Part shown: piece by piece, positions 8,107 through 16,869 of the stretch
How positions within the stretch are numbered: the first letter of the stretch is position 1
Layout: each line of letters starts with the position of its first letter
Position numbers and translations under genes: made by a program
The notes under the pieces: model-generated
Told to the model about the DNA's origin: nothing
The model's database searches: none
Seen by the model: only the letters and a program-made list of their open reading frames with translations
NCBI RefSeq assembly: GCF_023250475.1
Contig: NZ_JAHFAQ010000002.1
Location: forward strand, 1 to 43,801
Length of the DNA stretch: 43,801 bases
Reading direction: 5' to 3'
Source: Sulfuricurvum sp.
Lineage (GTDB): Bacteria; Campylobacterota; Campylobacteria; Campylobacterales; Sulfurimonadaceae

Positions 8107-9027
8107 ATGAATGAAGCCAAATACATTTGGATGAACGGCAAACTGCTCCCGTGGAGTGAAGCAAAAATTCACGTCCTTTCCCACACACTGCACTACGGTA
8201 ACGGTGCTATCGAGGGAACTAAAGCGTATAAAACCCCTAAAGGGTACGCAATTTTTCGTCTGAACGACCATACAAAACGTCTGATCGAATCGGCCAAAAT
8301 GACCCTTATTACTGTTCCTTACACCGTTGAAGAACTTAACAAAGCACAAATTGAGCTTTTGAAAGCAAACGAATTTACCGGAGAAAACGTCTATCTCCGC
8401 CCGATCGTTTACCTCGGTTACGGTGTTATGGGTGTCTACCACAAAGAAGCACCGGTAGAGGTTTCCGTTGCAGCATGGGAATGGGGCGCATACCTCGGAG
8501 AAGAGGGGATGAAGCGTGGAATCCGTTTGAAAATTTCATCCTTCAGCCGTCCAAATAACAAATCGAACATGGGTAAAGCCAAAGCGGTCGGTAACTACCT
8601 CAACTCTCAAATGGCAAAATTTGAAGCGGTAGAAGCAGGATACGATGAAGCGTTGCTCCTCGATGATGAGGGATACGTTGCCGAAGCAAGCGGAGCATCG
8701 TTCTTTCTTATCAAAGAGGGTGAACTTATTACCCCTCCGAATGACAACTCACTCGTATCGATCACCCAAAAAACCGTTATCGAGATGGCGGAAAACATGG
8801 GGATCAAAGTAACCCGAAGAAAAATCACCCGTGAAGAGATTTACGTGGCCGATGAAGCATTCCTCACCGGAACGGCGGCAGAAATCACCCCGATTCGCGA
8901 AGTAGACGCACGGGTACTCGGTGCGGGCGGACGCGGGCCGTTGACGGAGAAAATTCAAGCGGCTTATTTCGACATAGTATGCGGGCGCAATCCTGATTAC
9001 GACCACTATTTAACCTATATCAATTAA
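8107..9027 (+). CDS. ilvE: Branched-chain amino acid aminotransferase
   Basis: A PLP-dependent class IV aminotransferase that makes Leu, Ile and Val from their 2-oxo acids with glutamate. The PLP lysine is K159 in AKAVGNYLNS, the same number as I recall for E. coli IlvE. The family patterns EGTKAY and FLTGTAAEITPI are present. The ORF track starts at a TTG (8092), but the ATG at 8107 has GGAG 9 nt upstream and gives the normal N-terminus MNEAKYIWMNGK (306 aa). First gene of a five-gene operon; the SPFH gene follows after 9 nt. Confidence 0.96.
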   Translation: MNEAKYIWMNGKLLPWSEAKIHVLSHTLHYGNGAIEGTKAYKTPKGYAIFRLNDHTKRLIESAKMTLITVPYTVEELNKAQIELLKANEFTGENVYLRPIVYLGYGVMGVYHKEAPVEVSVAAWEWGAYLGEEGMKRGIRLKISSFSRPNNKSNMGKAKAVGNYLNSQMAKFEAVEAGYDEALLLDDEGYVAEASGASFFLIKEGELITPPNDNSLVSITQKTVIEMAENMGIKVTRRKITREEIYVADEAFLTGTAAEITPIREVDARVLGAGGRGPLTEKIQAAYFDIVCGRNPDYDHYLTYIN

Positions 9028-9036
9028 GGATCCTGC

Positions 9037-10080
9037 ATGGCAAGTGATATGAACGACTACTTTAATAAAAAGAAAAAAGAAGAGGCAAACAAAGGGGGCG
9101 GATTTAATGCTCCCAAGCCGCCAAAATTTGATTTTAATATGAACGGCCAAAAAGCGGGAATGTTATGGATCATCGGCGGAATAGTTTTACTCCTCATTTT
9201 AGCCAAACCGTTCATTATTATCACCGAAGGGGAACGCGGTATCCTCTCAACCAACGGTAAATACGAAGAGCAAGCGTTAATGCCGGGGCTCCACTTTCTG
9301 ATCCCTTTGATCCAAAAAGTTTACATCGTTGATACCAAAGTACGAATTATCAACTATGCCGATAAAATTGACCGTGCGTCCACTGCCGGAGACGGTATTG
9401 TCCTCAAACCGGCGATTGCCGTTTTGGATAAACGGGGACTGCCTGTTTCCATCGATATTACCGTTCAATACCGTCTGAATGCACAGCTTGCGGCTAAAAC
9501 TATCTCAAATTGGGGATTCAGCTGGGAAGATAAAATTATTGACCCGGTTGCCCGCGATGTTGTCCGAAATGTAATCGGTCAATATGAAGCCGAAAACCTC
9601 CCGATTATGCGTAATGCTATCGCGACTCAAATCGAAGCCGGTATCCGCAAAACCGTAGAAGGGCAGAAAAATGCTCCTGCGCAACTTGAATCGATTCAAC
9701 TCCGCGAAATCGGTCTTCCTGAAAAAGTAAAAGACCAAATTGAGCGGGTTCAAGTCGCAAAACAAGAAGTAGAGCGTGCACAACAAGATGTCGAGCGGGC
9801 AAAACAAGAAGCATTCAAAAAAGAGACGGAAGCCCAAGGTAGTGCAAATGCTATCACTATCCAAGCACAAGCACAAGCCAAAGCCAACCACCTCATCGGG
9901 GCTTCACTCACACCGGGATTGTTAAAACTTGAACAAATTCAAGTGCAGGGTAAATTTAATGAGGCACTTAAAGAGAACAAAGACGCCAAAATTTTTCTCA
10001 CTCCGGGAGGCTCTACTCCAAACATTTGGCTCGATACCAAAAGCGGCGACAGTCAAAAAATAAGCTCAGCAGGGAAGTAA
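9037..10080 (+). CDS. SPFH/prohibitin-family membrane protein
   Basis: A 347-aa protein. The cytoplasmic N-terminus is rich in Asn, Lys and Gly, one membrane helix spans about residues 42-62 (MLWIIGGIVLLLILAKPFII), and an SPFH (band 7) domain follows. The coiled coil at about residues 235-275 is rich in Glu, Lys and Gln (EVERAQQDVERAKQEA), as in HflC and prohibitins. Such proteins form ring assemblies that control membrane proteases or lipid domains. No FtsH gene lies nearby to support an HflK/HflC role. It sits between ilvE and hisIE with gaps of 9 and 3 nt. Confidence 0.88.
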   Translation: MASDMNDYFNKKKKEEANKGGGFNAPKPPKFDFNMNGQKAGMLWIIGGIVLLLILAKPFIIITEGERGILSTNGKYEEQALMPGLHFLIPLIQKVYIVDTKVRIINYADKIDRASTAGDGIVLKPAIAVLDKRGLPVSIDITVQYRLNAQLAAKTISNWGFSWEDKIIDPVARDVVRNVIGQYEAENLPIMRNAIATQIEAGIRKTVEGQKNAPAQLESIQLREIGLPEKVKDQIERVQVAKQEVERAQQDVERAKQEAFKKETEAQGSANAITIQAQAQAKANHLIGASLTPGLLKLEQIQVQGKFNEALKENKDAKIFLTPGGSTPNIWLDTKSGDSQKISSAGK

Positions 10081-10083
10081 ACG

Positions 10084-10758
10084 ATGAATCTAGATCAAAT
10101 CGACTGGGCAAAATCAGAGCTTCTCCCCGTTATCGTCCAAGACTCCACATCTTTGGAAGTATTGATGATGGCGTATATGAATCGTGAAGCATTGGAGCTC
10201 TCCCTTTCGACGCGAATAGCCCACTACTTCTCCCGTTCCAAACAGCGTCTTTGGAAAAAAGGGGAATCGAGCGGTCATCTGCAGCAGATCGAAAAATTTC
10301 TCCTCGATTGCGATAATGACACGCTCCTCATTATCGTCCGTCAAGAAGGGGTAGCGTGCCATACCGGACGTAAATCCTGTTTCTTTACCGACATCGAAAC
10401 CGGTGAATCCATCAGCGAGCCCCAAATCGATACAACAACGACTTACGGCATTATCGATGAACTTTACCATACGATCCTCAATCGTAAAAACGCTGATCCT
10501 GAAACCTCTTGGACCGCCAAACTTTTAAGTAAAGGGGATAATGCGATCCTCAAAAAAGTAGTCGAAGAGGCAGGTGAATTCAGTTTTGCAATCAAAGACG
10601 GCAATGAAGATGAAATTATTTACGAATGTGCCGATTTAGTGTATCACGTCTTGGTCGCACTGGGACACAAAAATATCTCTCCCGATCGTATCAAACAAGA
10701 GCTTGCCCGACGATTCGGGATGAGCGGGATTGCGGAGAAAAACGCTAGGGAAAAATGA
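10084..10758 (+). CDS. hisIE: Bifunctional phosphoribosyl-AMP cyclohydrolase / phosphoribosyl-ATP pyrophosphatase
   Basis: Catalyses the second and third steps of histidine biosynthesis. The N-terminal HisI domain (to about residue 115) has the metal site motif VACHTGRKSCFF. The C-terminal HisE domain has KVVEEAGEF and DLVYHVLVAL of the MazG-like all-helical fold. At 224 aa it has the usual fused size. It starts 3 nt after the SPFH gene, and its stop overlaps the first DUF2393 gene by 4 nt (ATGA). No other his genes are present. Confidence 0.95.
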   Translation: MNLDQIDWAKSELLPVIVQDSTSLEVLMMAYMNREALELSLSTRIAHYFSRSKQRLWKKGESSGHLQQIEKFLLDCDNDTLLIIVRQEGVACHTGRKSCFFTDIETGESISEPQIDTTTTYGIIDELYHTILNRKNADPETSWTAKLLSKGDNAILKKVVEEAGEFSFAIKDGNEDEIIYECADLVYHVLVALGHKNISPDRIKQELARRFGMSGIAEKNAREK

Positions 10759-11270
10759 AAGCAAAAATAATCGAGTTCATCCATCATCTGATTATCTACG
10801 ATTACTTCCTTTTCGGAGGAATTTTTGTCCTTTTTCTCTTGTTATTGGTATTGGCAATTGCTCTGCGACATAAAATGGCTTTGGCAATTGCTTTTGTCGT
10901 TTTGGCATTTGGCGTATTGACAGCTGGACCGATTGTCGGATACCTTCAGCTGCATCACTACCTGTTTAAAAACAAAATTATTCTCCATGAAGTTAAAGCA
11001 CTCCAATTTACCGAGGCGCTTTTAATAAAAGGGGATATCAGCAACACTTCGAAACGCTCTTTTCAGGAATGTACCGTTTCTACAGGTGTCTACAAAGTCA
11101 CTCACAACCGTTATTTAGATCGTCTCTATCCCTATGTTCCGTTTAAAAAAAGTTCTCTGAAAGTGATCGAGAGTATACCTCCGGGCAAATCAAAACCCTT
11201 TAAACTTTTTGTTGAACCGTTCAGCTATACTAAAGACTTCAATATCACTATAAAGGCGGAATGCCGATGA
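10755..11270 (+). CDS. DUF2393-like membrane protein, first of a tandem pair
   Basis: A 171-aa protein with two hydrophobic segments near the N-terminus (about residues 15-40 and 45-65). An extracytoplasmic beta-rich domain follows, with motifs such as ALLIKGDISNTSKRSF and IPPGKSKPFKL. This layout matches DUF2393, a family of unknown function that I associate with Campylobacterota. The C-terminal domain resembles proteins that carry a conserved-neighbour beta-sandwich (FxLYD-like), but that is a guess. It overlaps hisIE by 4 nt and the next gene by 10 nt. Confidence 0.7.
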   Translation: MKAKIIEFIHHLIIYDYFLFGGIFVLFLLLLVLAIALRHKMALAIAFVVLAFGVLTAGPIVGYLQLHHYLFKNKIILHEVKALQFTEALLIKGDISNTSKRSFQECTVSTGVYKVTHNRYLDRLYPYVPFKKSSLKVIESIPPGKSKPFKLFVEPFSYTKDFNITIKAECR

Positions 11271-11797
11271 GCCCGTTAACGATATGGCATTATCTTTTAT
11301 TAGTCGTACTGGGACTTCTGTTTCTAATTGGAATTCTTGTCTCACTGCGGACAAATTCAAAGTTTTCTATTTTTACTACGATATCGCTTATCCTTGTTTT
11401 AATAGGCTTTTTTAGTTGGATATCCATCAATGAGAAGGTTTATGTTCTTGAAGTTTCACAACTCGATCAAGAGCGCTATTACCAATCTGAGCAGATTCTC
11501 TTAAAAGGAACCGTCCGTAACGTAGGAAACTATCCGGTCGCAAATGTTGTTGCAACCGTGAAACTGATTAATTCCCACGGCGGCGTCACCGGAAAACAAT
11601 CCATCTTTACTCAGCCATCCGCATTTGCCGAGATCTACGAAGGGGATAATCCAAATTTTAAACGCCAAACAATAGCAAAAGAGCAGGTTATTGCCGATTA
11701 TTTAAGTCCCGGAAAGTCTAAAACATTTATCATAATGATGGATTATCCCCCATACTTTCAGCATGCTACCTTTGACGTTACGGCAAAGGCCAACTAA
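11261..11797 (+). CDS. DUF2393-like membrane protein, second of a tandem pair
   Basis: A 178-aa paralogue-like neighbour of the previous gene. It has two membrane helices in the first 60 residues, then an external domain with ILLKGTVRNVGNYPVANV and LSPGKSKTFIIMMDYP. The shared LLKG(D/T)(I/V)xN and PGKSK(P/T)F patterns point to an old duplication. The two probably act together in the envelope; function unknown. It ends the ilvE operon and is convergent with the radical SAM gene, 5 nt apart. Confidence 0.7.
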   Translation: MPMSPLTIWHYLLLVVLGLLFLIGILVSLRTNSKFSIFTTISLILVLIGFFSWISINEKVYVLEVSQLDQERYYQSEQILLKGTVRNVGNYPVANVVATVKLINSHGGVTGKQSIFTQPSAFAEIYEGDNPNFKRQTIAKEQVIADYLSPGKSKTFIIMMDYPPYFQHATFDVTAKAN

Positions 11798-11802
11798 GTC
11801 GG

Positions 11803-12765
11803 TTAATATTTTAGTCCCACAGTTTCTAAGGCTTTATTGATTGATCGGATCTGTCTGTTTTTATCTTTGCACCATAGCGGTGCGACCAAACTTTCATCAT
11901 CGATTCCGGCACTGATGCGTTGGACGCTCACATGGTGAGGTTTAAGAAGAAGCGCCTCTTTCAGTACTTCCAAATAGAGCTCTTGGGTAATCGGCTCAAA
12001 TTCCCCCCTTGCGTATTCGTTTGCCAATGCAGTCCGTTTAACCACATACAGGGGATGGTATTTCACCGAATCGATTCCTAAAGCGTACGCCTCTTTTGCC
12101 GTCTCCAGCATCATTGTTTTTGTTTCTCCCGGAAGACCGAAGATCAGATGCCCGCAGACATTCAATCCATACGATTTCGCTTTGAGAATCGTCTCTTTGA
12201 CACTCGCACTGTCATGTCCGCGATTTATACGCTCTAATGTCGTATCGTAGACCGATTGTATACCAAACTCAATCCATACTTCCGTATGACGTGAAAGCAA
12301 TGCTAAATATTCTAACGTCTCATCCGTAATGCTGTCGGATCGGGTTCCGATACTGATTCCGATAACATTATTAAAACTAAGAGCTTTGGTGTACAGCGCT
12401 TTAAGAGTCTCAAACGGTGCATAGGTATTGGTAAAGCTTTGAAAATAGACCATAAACTTCTCAGCAGTGTTTTCATCGCGTAAGCGTGAAGAGAGTGCAT
12501 TAAACTGCCACTCTAATTGCTGGAGCTGTTTTTCCAAATGGGGGTTGGAGAGTGATTGGAGATTGAGGAAAAAACCTTTCAATTCGCGGGCACGATCCAA
12601 ACTTGGGCTAAATGAATCGTTTTCGCAAAAAGTACATCCCCCTTTAGCGACCGTACCGTCGATATTCGGACAGGTGAATCCGGAGATTGAAACGGGAACT
12701 TTCGAGATTTTAGCCCCGAATTTACGGCGCAGATATTGTCCGTACGTGAAAATCTGCTCCCGCAT
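11803..12765 (-). CDS. Radical SAM protein of the YhcC/TIGR01212 family
   Basis: A 320-aa radical SAM enzyme. The [4Fe-4S] cysteines are C32, C44 and C47 in the atypical spacing CX11CX2C (FTCPNIDGTVAKGGCTFC), which marks the YhcC/Elp3-like TIGR01212 group. Later family patterns include WIEFGIQSVYDTTLERINRGHD and GHLIFGLPGE. The reaction has not been assigned to my knowledge; Elp3 similarity hints at RNA or small-molecule modification. It lies 9 nt downstream of purF on the same strand. Confidence 0.88.
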   Translation of the reverse strand: MREQIFTYGQYLRRKFGAKISKVPVSISGFTCPNIDGTVAKGGCTFCENDSFSPSLDRARELKGFFLNLQSLSNPHLEKQLQQLEWQFNALSSRLRDENTAEKFMVYFQSFTNTYAPFETLKALYTKALSFNNVIGISIGTRSDSITDETLEYLALLSRHTEVWIEFGIQSVYDTTLERINRGHDSASVKETILKAKSYGLNVCGHLIFGLPGETKTMMLETAKEAYALGIDSVKYHPLYVVKRTALANEYARGEFEPITQELYLEVLKEALLLKPHHVSVQRISAGIDDESLVAPLWCKDKNRQIRSINKALETVGLKY

Positions 12766-12774
12766 AAAGCTCTC

Positions 12775-14124
12775 TTAAATAATGTATTTGCCGGTAAAGC
12801 AGGCAGTACAGTAATTCTCTTCTTTGCCGTTGACACTGCTGAGCAATGCTTCGTTACTCAGATAACCCAAAGAGTCTGCTTCGATAAAAGCACAAATCTC
12901 TTCATTGGTCATATTCGCCGCGATCAGTTTCTCTTTGTCGGGAGTATCGACTCCATAATAACACGGATCGGTCGTCGGAGGGCTGGAAATACGCATATGT
13001 ACCTCTGCCGCCCCTGCCGCTTTCAGCATTCTTACGATCTGACGGCTTGTGGTTCCCCGTACAATAGAGTCATCGACAACGATAAGGCGTTTTCCTTTGA
13101 TCAAACGCTCAATCGGAGAAAGTTTCATCTTGACTTTCAAATCGCGCATCTCTTGGGTCGGCTCAATAAACGTACGTCCGATATAGTGATTCCGCATAAT
13201 CGCCATCTCAAAAGGGATTCCGCTTTGTTGAGAATATCCGATTGCTGCGGGAACACCGCCATCAGGAACAGGAACAACCATATCAGCTTCTATCGGCTGT
13301 TCGCTCGCCAGTGCTTTTCCCATCGCTTTTCGCATTTCATAGACGTTTTGGGTATAGACGTTTGAATCCGGACGGGCAAAATAGACATATTCAAAAATAC
13401 AGTGTTTCGGTGTCGGCTCGAACACTTTAATCGATTTCGGTGCTTTGTCTTTTTCAAAAATGAGGAGTTCGCCCGGTTCAACATCACGGATATATTCTGC
13501 CCCGATCAAATCGAATGCACATGTTTCCGAGGCAACGACGTAACCATCACCGACACGTCCGAGGCTCAAAGGACGGAATCCGTGAGGGTCACGCATTGCG
13601 AACATTTTAGAACGGCTCAAAAATACGAGGGAATAGGCCCCTTCAATTTTTTTAACCGCATCGATAATACGGTCGGTCAAATGATGCTGGTCACTTTTAG
13701 CGATCAGATGGATCAGATTTTCAGTATCCATAAACGTTTGGAAAATTGCCCCTTTTTTAATCAGAGCCTCCCGCACCTCTTTGGCATTGGTCAGATTTCC
13801 GTTGTGAACAATCGACATCTCTCCCAAATCGTAGCGGGCAAAAACCGGCTGAGCATCAAGGATTGAATCATCTCCTGCCGTCGAATAGCGGGTATGACCG
13901 ATCGCCATGTGCCCTTTGAGGGTATTCAATTTTTGAGTGTCGAATACCTGCGTGACCAAACCGCGGTCTTTGATCGTGTAGAGCTTTTCTCCGTCACTGG
14001 TACTGATTCCGGCAGCTTCCTGACCCCGATGCTGAAGGGCATGAAGTGAGAAATAAGCCAATTTTGAGGCCTCAGGATGATCGAAAATACCGACTACCGC
14101 ACATTTTTCATTTAAGCTACGCAC
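12775..14124 (-). CDS. purF: Amidophosphoribosyltransferase (start moved to GTG)
   Basis: The first committed enzyme of purine synthesis; it makes phosphoribosylamine from PRPP and glutamine. The Ntn glutaminase nucleophile is the Cys in NEKCAVVGIFDH, exposed by removal of a short propeptide. The PRPP loop is LIVVDDSIVRGTTS. The ORF track begins at a TTG (14142). The GTG at 14124 is preferred: AAGGA lies 7 nt before it and the propeptide becomes MRSLNEK, close to the usual short form (449 aa). It follows dapB by 10 nt. Confidence 0.93.
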   Translation of the reverse strand: MRSLNEKCAVVGIFDHPEASKLAYFSLHALQHRGQEAAGISTSDGEKLYTIKDRGLVTQVFDTQKLNTLKGHMAIGHTRYSTAGDDSILDAQPVFARYDLGEMSIVHNGNLTNAKEVREALIKKGAIFQTFMDTENLIHLIAKSDQHHLTDRIIDAVKKIEGAYSLVFLSRSKMFAMRDPHGFRPLSLGRVGDGYVVASETCAFDLIGAEYIRDVEPGELLIFEKDKAPKSIKVFEPTPKHCIFEYVYFARPDSNVYTQNVYEMRKAMGKALASEQPIEADMVVPVPDGGVPAAIGYSQQSGIPFEMAIMRNHYIGRTFIEPTQEMRDLKVKMKLSPIERLIKGKRLIVVDDSIVRGTTSRQIVRMLKAAGAAEVHMRISSPPTTDPCYYGVDTPDKEKLIAANMTNEEICAFIEADSLGYLSNEALLSSVNGKEENYCTACFTGKYII

Positions 14125-14134
14125 TTCTTTTTCC

Positions 14135-14905
14135 TTATGCAAGTTCTAAACAGTCTTGAATACTGTACAGACCGTTTGGTTTTCCAACCAGCCATTTTGC
14201 CGCTCGAATGGCACCTTTTGAGAAGGTATTGCGGCTTGTGGCCGTGTGATGCAATTCCACAAACTCTCCGTCATTGTAAAATCCGACCGTATGGCGACCG
14301 ACGATATCTCCGCCGCGCAATGCCATTACGGCAATCTCATCTTTGGAGCGTTCGCCGATATTGCCGTTACGTCCGCTGACACGTACCGCATCAAGATCAA
14401 GATTTCGCCCTGCTGCTGCCGAATGGGCAAGAGTAAGCGCCGTACCGCTCGGTGCATCTTTTTTATGCCGATGATGCTGTTCAACGATCTCGATATCAAA
14501 TCCGTCCAGCGTTTTAGCCGCCATATGAACAAGCTGGTTTAAAAGAGCAACACCAAGTGACATATTGGTTGCATACAAAATCGGCATGGATTCGCTTGCC
14601 GTCTTCAGAAGATTCATCTGATGGGCGTCCATCCCTGTTGTGCCGATAACTAACGGCTTTGGATGGGAAATCGCTTGTTCCAACAAAAGTTGTGTCGCTT
14701 CCGGCAATGAAAAGTCGATAATGACATCGCTTCCATTCAATAACGTTGCCATATCGTTGGTGACCAAGACGGAAGGATCGATGGAAAAATTGAGTTCATT
14801 ACGGACATAGACCGCCCCTAATGAAATGTCACTTTCATGATGCAAATCTTCGATCAAAAGCTTCCCGACACGCCCGCCAGCACCAAATACACCTGCTCTA
14901 ATCAT
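14135..14905 (-). CDS. dapB: 4-hydroxy-tetrahydrodipicolinate reductase
   Basis: Catalyses the NAD(P)H-dependent reduction step of the diaminopimelate/lysine pathway, which also feeds peptidoglycan. The Rossmann motif is [10 protein letters not shown] near the N-terminus, and the signature is [15 protein letters not shown]. The track uses a TTG at 14914. The ATG at 14905 is preferred because AGGGA lies 9 nt upstream, while it is only about 2 nt from the TTG; this gives 256 aa. First gene of dapB-purF-radical SAM. Confidence 0.95.
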   Translation of the reverse strand: MIRAGVFGAGGRVGKLLIEDLHHESDISLGAVYVRNELNFSIDPSVLVTNDMATLLNGSDVIIDFSLPEATQLLLEQAISHPKPLVIGTTGMDAHQMNLLKTASESMPILYATNMSLGVALLNQLVHMAAKTLDGFDIEIVEQHHRHKKDAPSGTALTLAHSAAAGRNLDLDAVRVSGRNGNIGERSKDEIAVMALRGGDIVGRHTVGFYNDGEFVELHHTATSRNTFSKGAIRAAKWLVGKPNGLYSIQDCLELA

Positions 14906-14940
14906 TTTGTACAATCCCTATACTGCATTATTCTGATGAC

Positions 14941-14946
14941 ATTTTA
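14941..14946 (-). promoter_or_regulatory. Probable -10 box of the dapB-purF unit
   Basis: TAAAAT on the minus strand in GACGCTAAAATGTC, about 36 nt before the chosen dapB ATG. The -35 is weak. Confidence 0.4.
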
Positions 14947-14991
14947 GCGTCATAGTGTTTAAAAAGGCGTAAACAAACAGCTAAAAGAACG

Positions 14992-15933
14992 TTAATGATG
15001 ACCATCCACATACGCAATTGCCTGTAGCGCCGCTACCGCACCGTCGCCTGCAGCGCAAACAACCTGTTTCGATGCCGATTCGCGCATATCTCCCGCTGCA
15101 AACAGCCCAGGAAGCGAAGTTTTCATACTCAAATCAACTTTAACTTCACCCCATGGAGTCATCTCACATAAAAAGGAACCGTCTTCTTGGATCAGTACTT
15201 GATTATTGACATTGTTACCGACAAATACGAATACTCCGGGAACATCAATCTGACGCAATGAACTATCTTCAGCTTTCACGCGGATTCCGTTTACACCCGT
15301 CGTGTCTCCGAAAACCTCTTCCGGTACAGCGTTTAAAACCAGCTCAATATTTTCTGCAGCTTTAACGCGTGCTATGGTATTGGGAGCAGCGCGGAAAGAA
15401 TCACGTCGATGGATCAAATAAACTTTGGTACAGATTTTCGCGAGATACAGCGCCTCTTCCAAAGCCGTATCTCCCCCTCCGATAACCGCTACCTCTTTAT
15501 TCTTATAAAAGAAACCGTCACACGTGGCACACGTACTCACACCTCGACCGAAAAAAACATCTTCGCCGATAAATCCGGCACGCTTAGGAGCTGATCCGGT
15601 ACAAACTATAACACTTTTAGCCTCATCTACTGTTCCGTCAGATTTTCGGATCGTAAAAATACCGTCTTCGCGTCGCGATATACGGGTCACTTCGGACATT
15701 TCATGCTTGAGTCCGAAACGTTGGCACTGTTCCGGCCATGGGGACATAAAATCTATCCCACTTAAATTATGAGCAGTAGCTCCGGGATAATTTTCAATCT
15801 CTGAACTCATCGTGATCTGACCGCCGGGAAGACCTTTTTCAAACATCGTGACACTGTCCAAGCCACCTCGTGTGGTATACAATCCTGCAGTAAGTCCCGC
15901 AGGTCCGCCTCCGATAATCGCACAATCCAGCAT
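14992..15933 (-). CDS. trxB: Thioredoxin-disulfide reductase
   Basis: A flavoprotein that reduces thioredoxin with NADPH. FAD-binding GGGPAG lies at residues 8-13, the redox pair is CATC (C135 and C138), and the NADPH-binding GGGDTA follows at 152-157. GLFAAGDM closes the FAD domain. The 313-aa length is normal, and GGAGG lies 6 nt before the ATG. trxA lies 177 nt upstream on the same strand, but a separate -10 box suggests independent transcription. Confidence 0.97.
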   Translation of the reverse strand: MLDCAIIGGGPAGLTAGLYTTRGGLDSVTMFEKGLPGGQITMSSEIENYPGATAHNLSGIDFMSPWPEQCQRFGLKHEMSEVTRISRREDGIFTIRKSDGTVDEAKSVIVCTGSAPKRAGFIGEDVFFGRGVSTCATCDGFFYKNKEVAVIGGGDTALEEALYLAKICTKVYLIHRRDSFRAAPNTIARVKAAENIELVLNAVPEEVFGDTTGVNGIRVKAEDSSLRQIDVPGVFVFVGNNVNNQVLIQEDGSFLCEMTPWGEVKVDLSMKTSLPGLFAAGDMRESASKQVVCAAGDGAVAALQAIAYVDGHH

Positions 15934-15959
15934 CCAAAGCCTCCGCTTTTATTTTGCAT

Positions 15960-15965
15960 ATAATA
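15960..15965 (-). promoter_or_regulatory. Probable -10 box for trxB
   Basis: TATTAT on the minus strand within GTGTATTATATGC, about 27 nt before the trxB ATG. Confidence 0.4.
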
Positions 15966-16076
15966 CACCTATGTAGTTGAAGTGTACCACAACAGAGTTA
16001 CGAGAAAAATCGTTTTAGAAAACTTTTAGATAATCAAAAGAAGAGGTATATAAGAGGAATTTTGGAGTATAGCCCA

Positions 16077-16091
16077 TGCCCAAAATGGGCA
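16077..16091 (-). terminator. Short hairpin downstream of trxA
   Basis: TGCCCA and TGGGCA form a 6-bp stem with a 3-nt loop about 20 nt after the trxA stop. No U-tract follows, so it may only stabilise the 3' end. Confidence 0.3.
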
Positions 16092-16110
16092 AAGACTACA
16101 ATGTAATCAT

Positions 16111-16428
16111 TTACAGTAAAGCGTTTAGTTTATCGGCGAATGCTTGTTTAGAAGCGGCACCGACCATTTGTTCAACCACTTCTCCGTTTTTGAAGAAAAG
16201 GATTGTCGGGATAGAACGGATACCGTATTTAACGGCGATATCTTGCTCTTCATCCGTATTTACTTTACAGATATTTGCTTTTCCTTCAAATTCTGCCGCC
16301 AACTCTTCAATAACCGGAGCGATCATACGGCAAGGTCCACACCATGGAGCCCAAAAATCGACCAATGAGACACCCTCTTTGGTAATTTCGTCAAAATTAG
16401 ATACTGTCAATTCTGTGTATTTAGCCAT
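16111..16428 (-). CDS. trxA: Thioredoxin
   Basis: A 105-aa cytoplasmic disulfide reductant. The active site is WCGPC at residues 29-33 within DFWAPWCGPCRMIAP. The cis-Pro segment is RSIPTILFF, and the length is standard. AAGGAAG precedes the ATG. It likely serves Bcp, ribonucleotide reductase and other partners, and is recycled by the TrxB encoded next door. Confidence 0.98.
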   Translation of the reverse strand: MAKYTELTVSNFDEITKEGVSLVDFWAPWCGPCRMIAPVIEELAAEFEGKANICKVNTDEEQDIAVKYGIRSIPTILFFKNGEVVEQMVGAASKQAFADKLNALL

Positions 16429-16462
16429 GCGACTTCCTTGCGTTCAATGTTTATATTGGGTC

Positions 16463-16468
16463 ATTATA
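16463..16468 (-). promoter_or_regulatory. -10 box for trxA
   Basis: TATAAT on the minus strand in GCGTTATAATGACC, 34 nt before the trxA ATG. Confidence 0.6.
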
Positions 16469-16531
16469 ACGCCACAATCTTTAAAATGACTTATTACATA
16501 ACTCTCACATTTTTTCTCAGGGAGAAGGTAT

Positions 16532-16864
16532 TCAGAGAGTGATATTTTCTATCAGTTCCAGAGTCTCATCATGAACAATTAAAGCATCGATGCAATAATC
16601 AAGATTGAGCTGTTTTTGCTGGAGATAGGCTTGGATAGCGCGGTTTAGTTTTTGAAGTTTTGAGCGGGTAATATTGTGTATTGCCTGCTCATAGCTCACG
16701 GCACTTTTGACTTCAACGAAATGGATCACACCATCACGCAATGCGATAATATCGATCTCTCCGAAACGGTTGTAGACATTTCGATCAATGATTCTAAATC
16801 CGCTTTGGCGGAGATACTCACACCCGCGCTCTTCGGCTATGTTGCCCCGAGCTCGCGTATGCAC
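16532..16864 (-). CDS. yraN: UPF0102 family protein YraN
   Basis: A 110-aa protein with a restriction-endonuclease-like core: GEIDIIALRDGVIHFVEVKS carries the E/D...ExK pattern of the UPF0102 family. The N-terminal GNIAEERGCEYLRQSGF helix is also typical. The cellular role of YraN is not settled; a nuclease or DNA-processing role is suspected. The start is GTG, 5 nt after the fdhA stop, with a poor Shine-Dalgarno site, so translation is probably coupled to fdhA. Confidence 0.88.
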   Translation of the reverse strand: MHTRARGNIAEERGCEYLRQSGFRIIDRNVYNRFGEIDIIALRDGVIHFVEVKSAVSYEQAIHNITRSKLQKLNRAIQAYLQQKQLNLDYCIDALIVHDETLELIENITL

Positions 16865-16869
16865 GAAGG

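Noticed and set aside
12736-13866. Long plus-strand ORFs (209 and 154 aa) opposite purF
   Set aside because: Shadow frames of purF; low-complexity, Phe- and Arg-rich translations with no recognisable motif.
16066-16071. TATACT as trxB promoter
   Set aside because: It would need a leader of about 125 nt; TATTAT at 15960-15965 is better placed.
16076-16489. 137-aa plus-strand ORF opposite trxA
   Set aside because: Fully antisense to thioredoxin, which has perfect family motifs; no plausible start signals.
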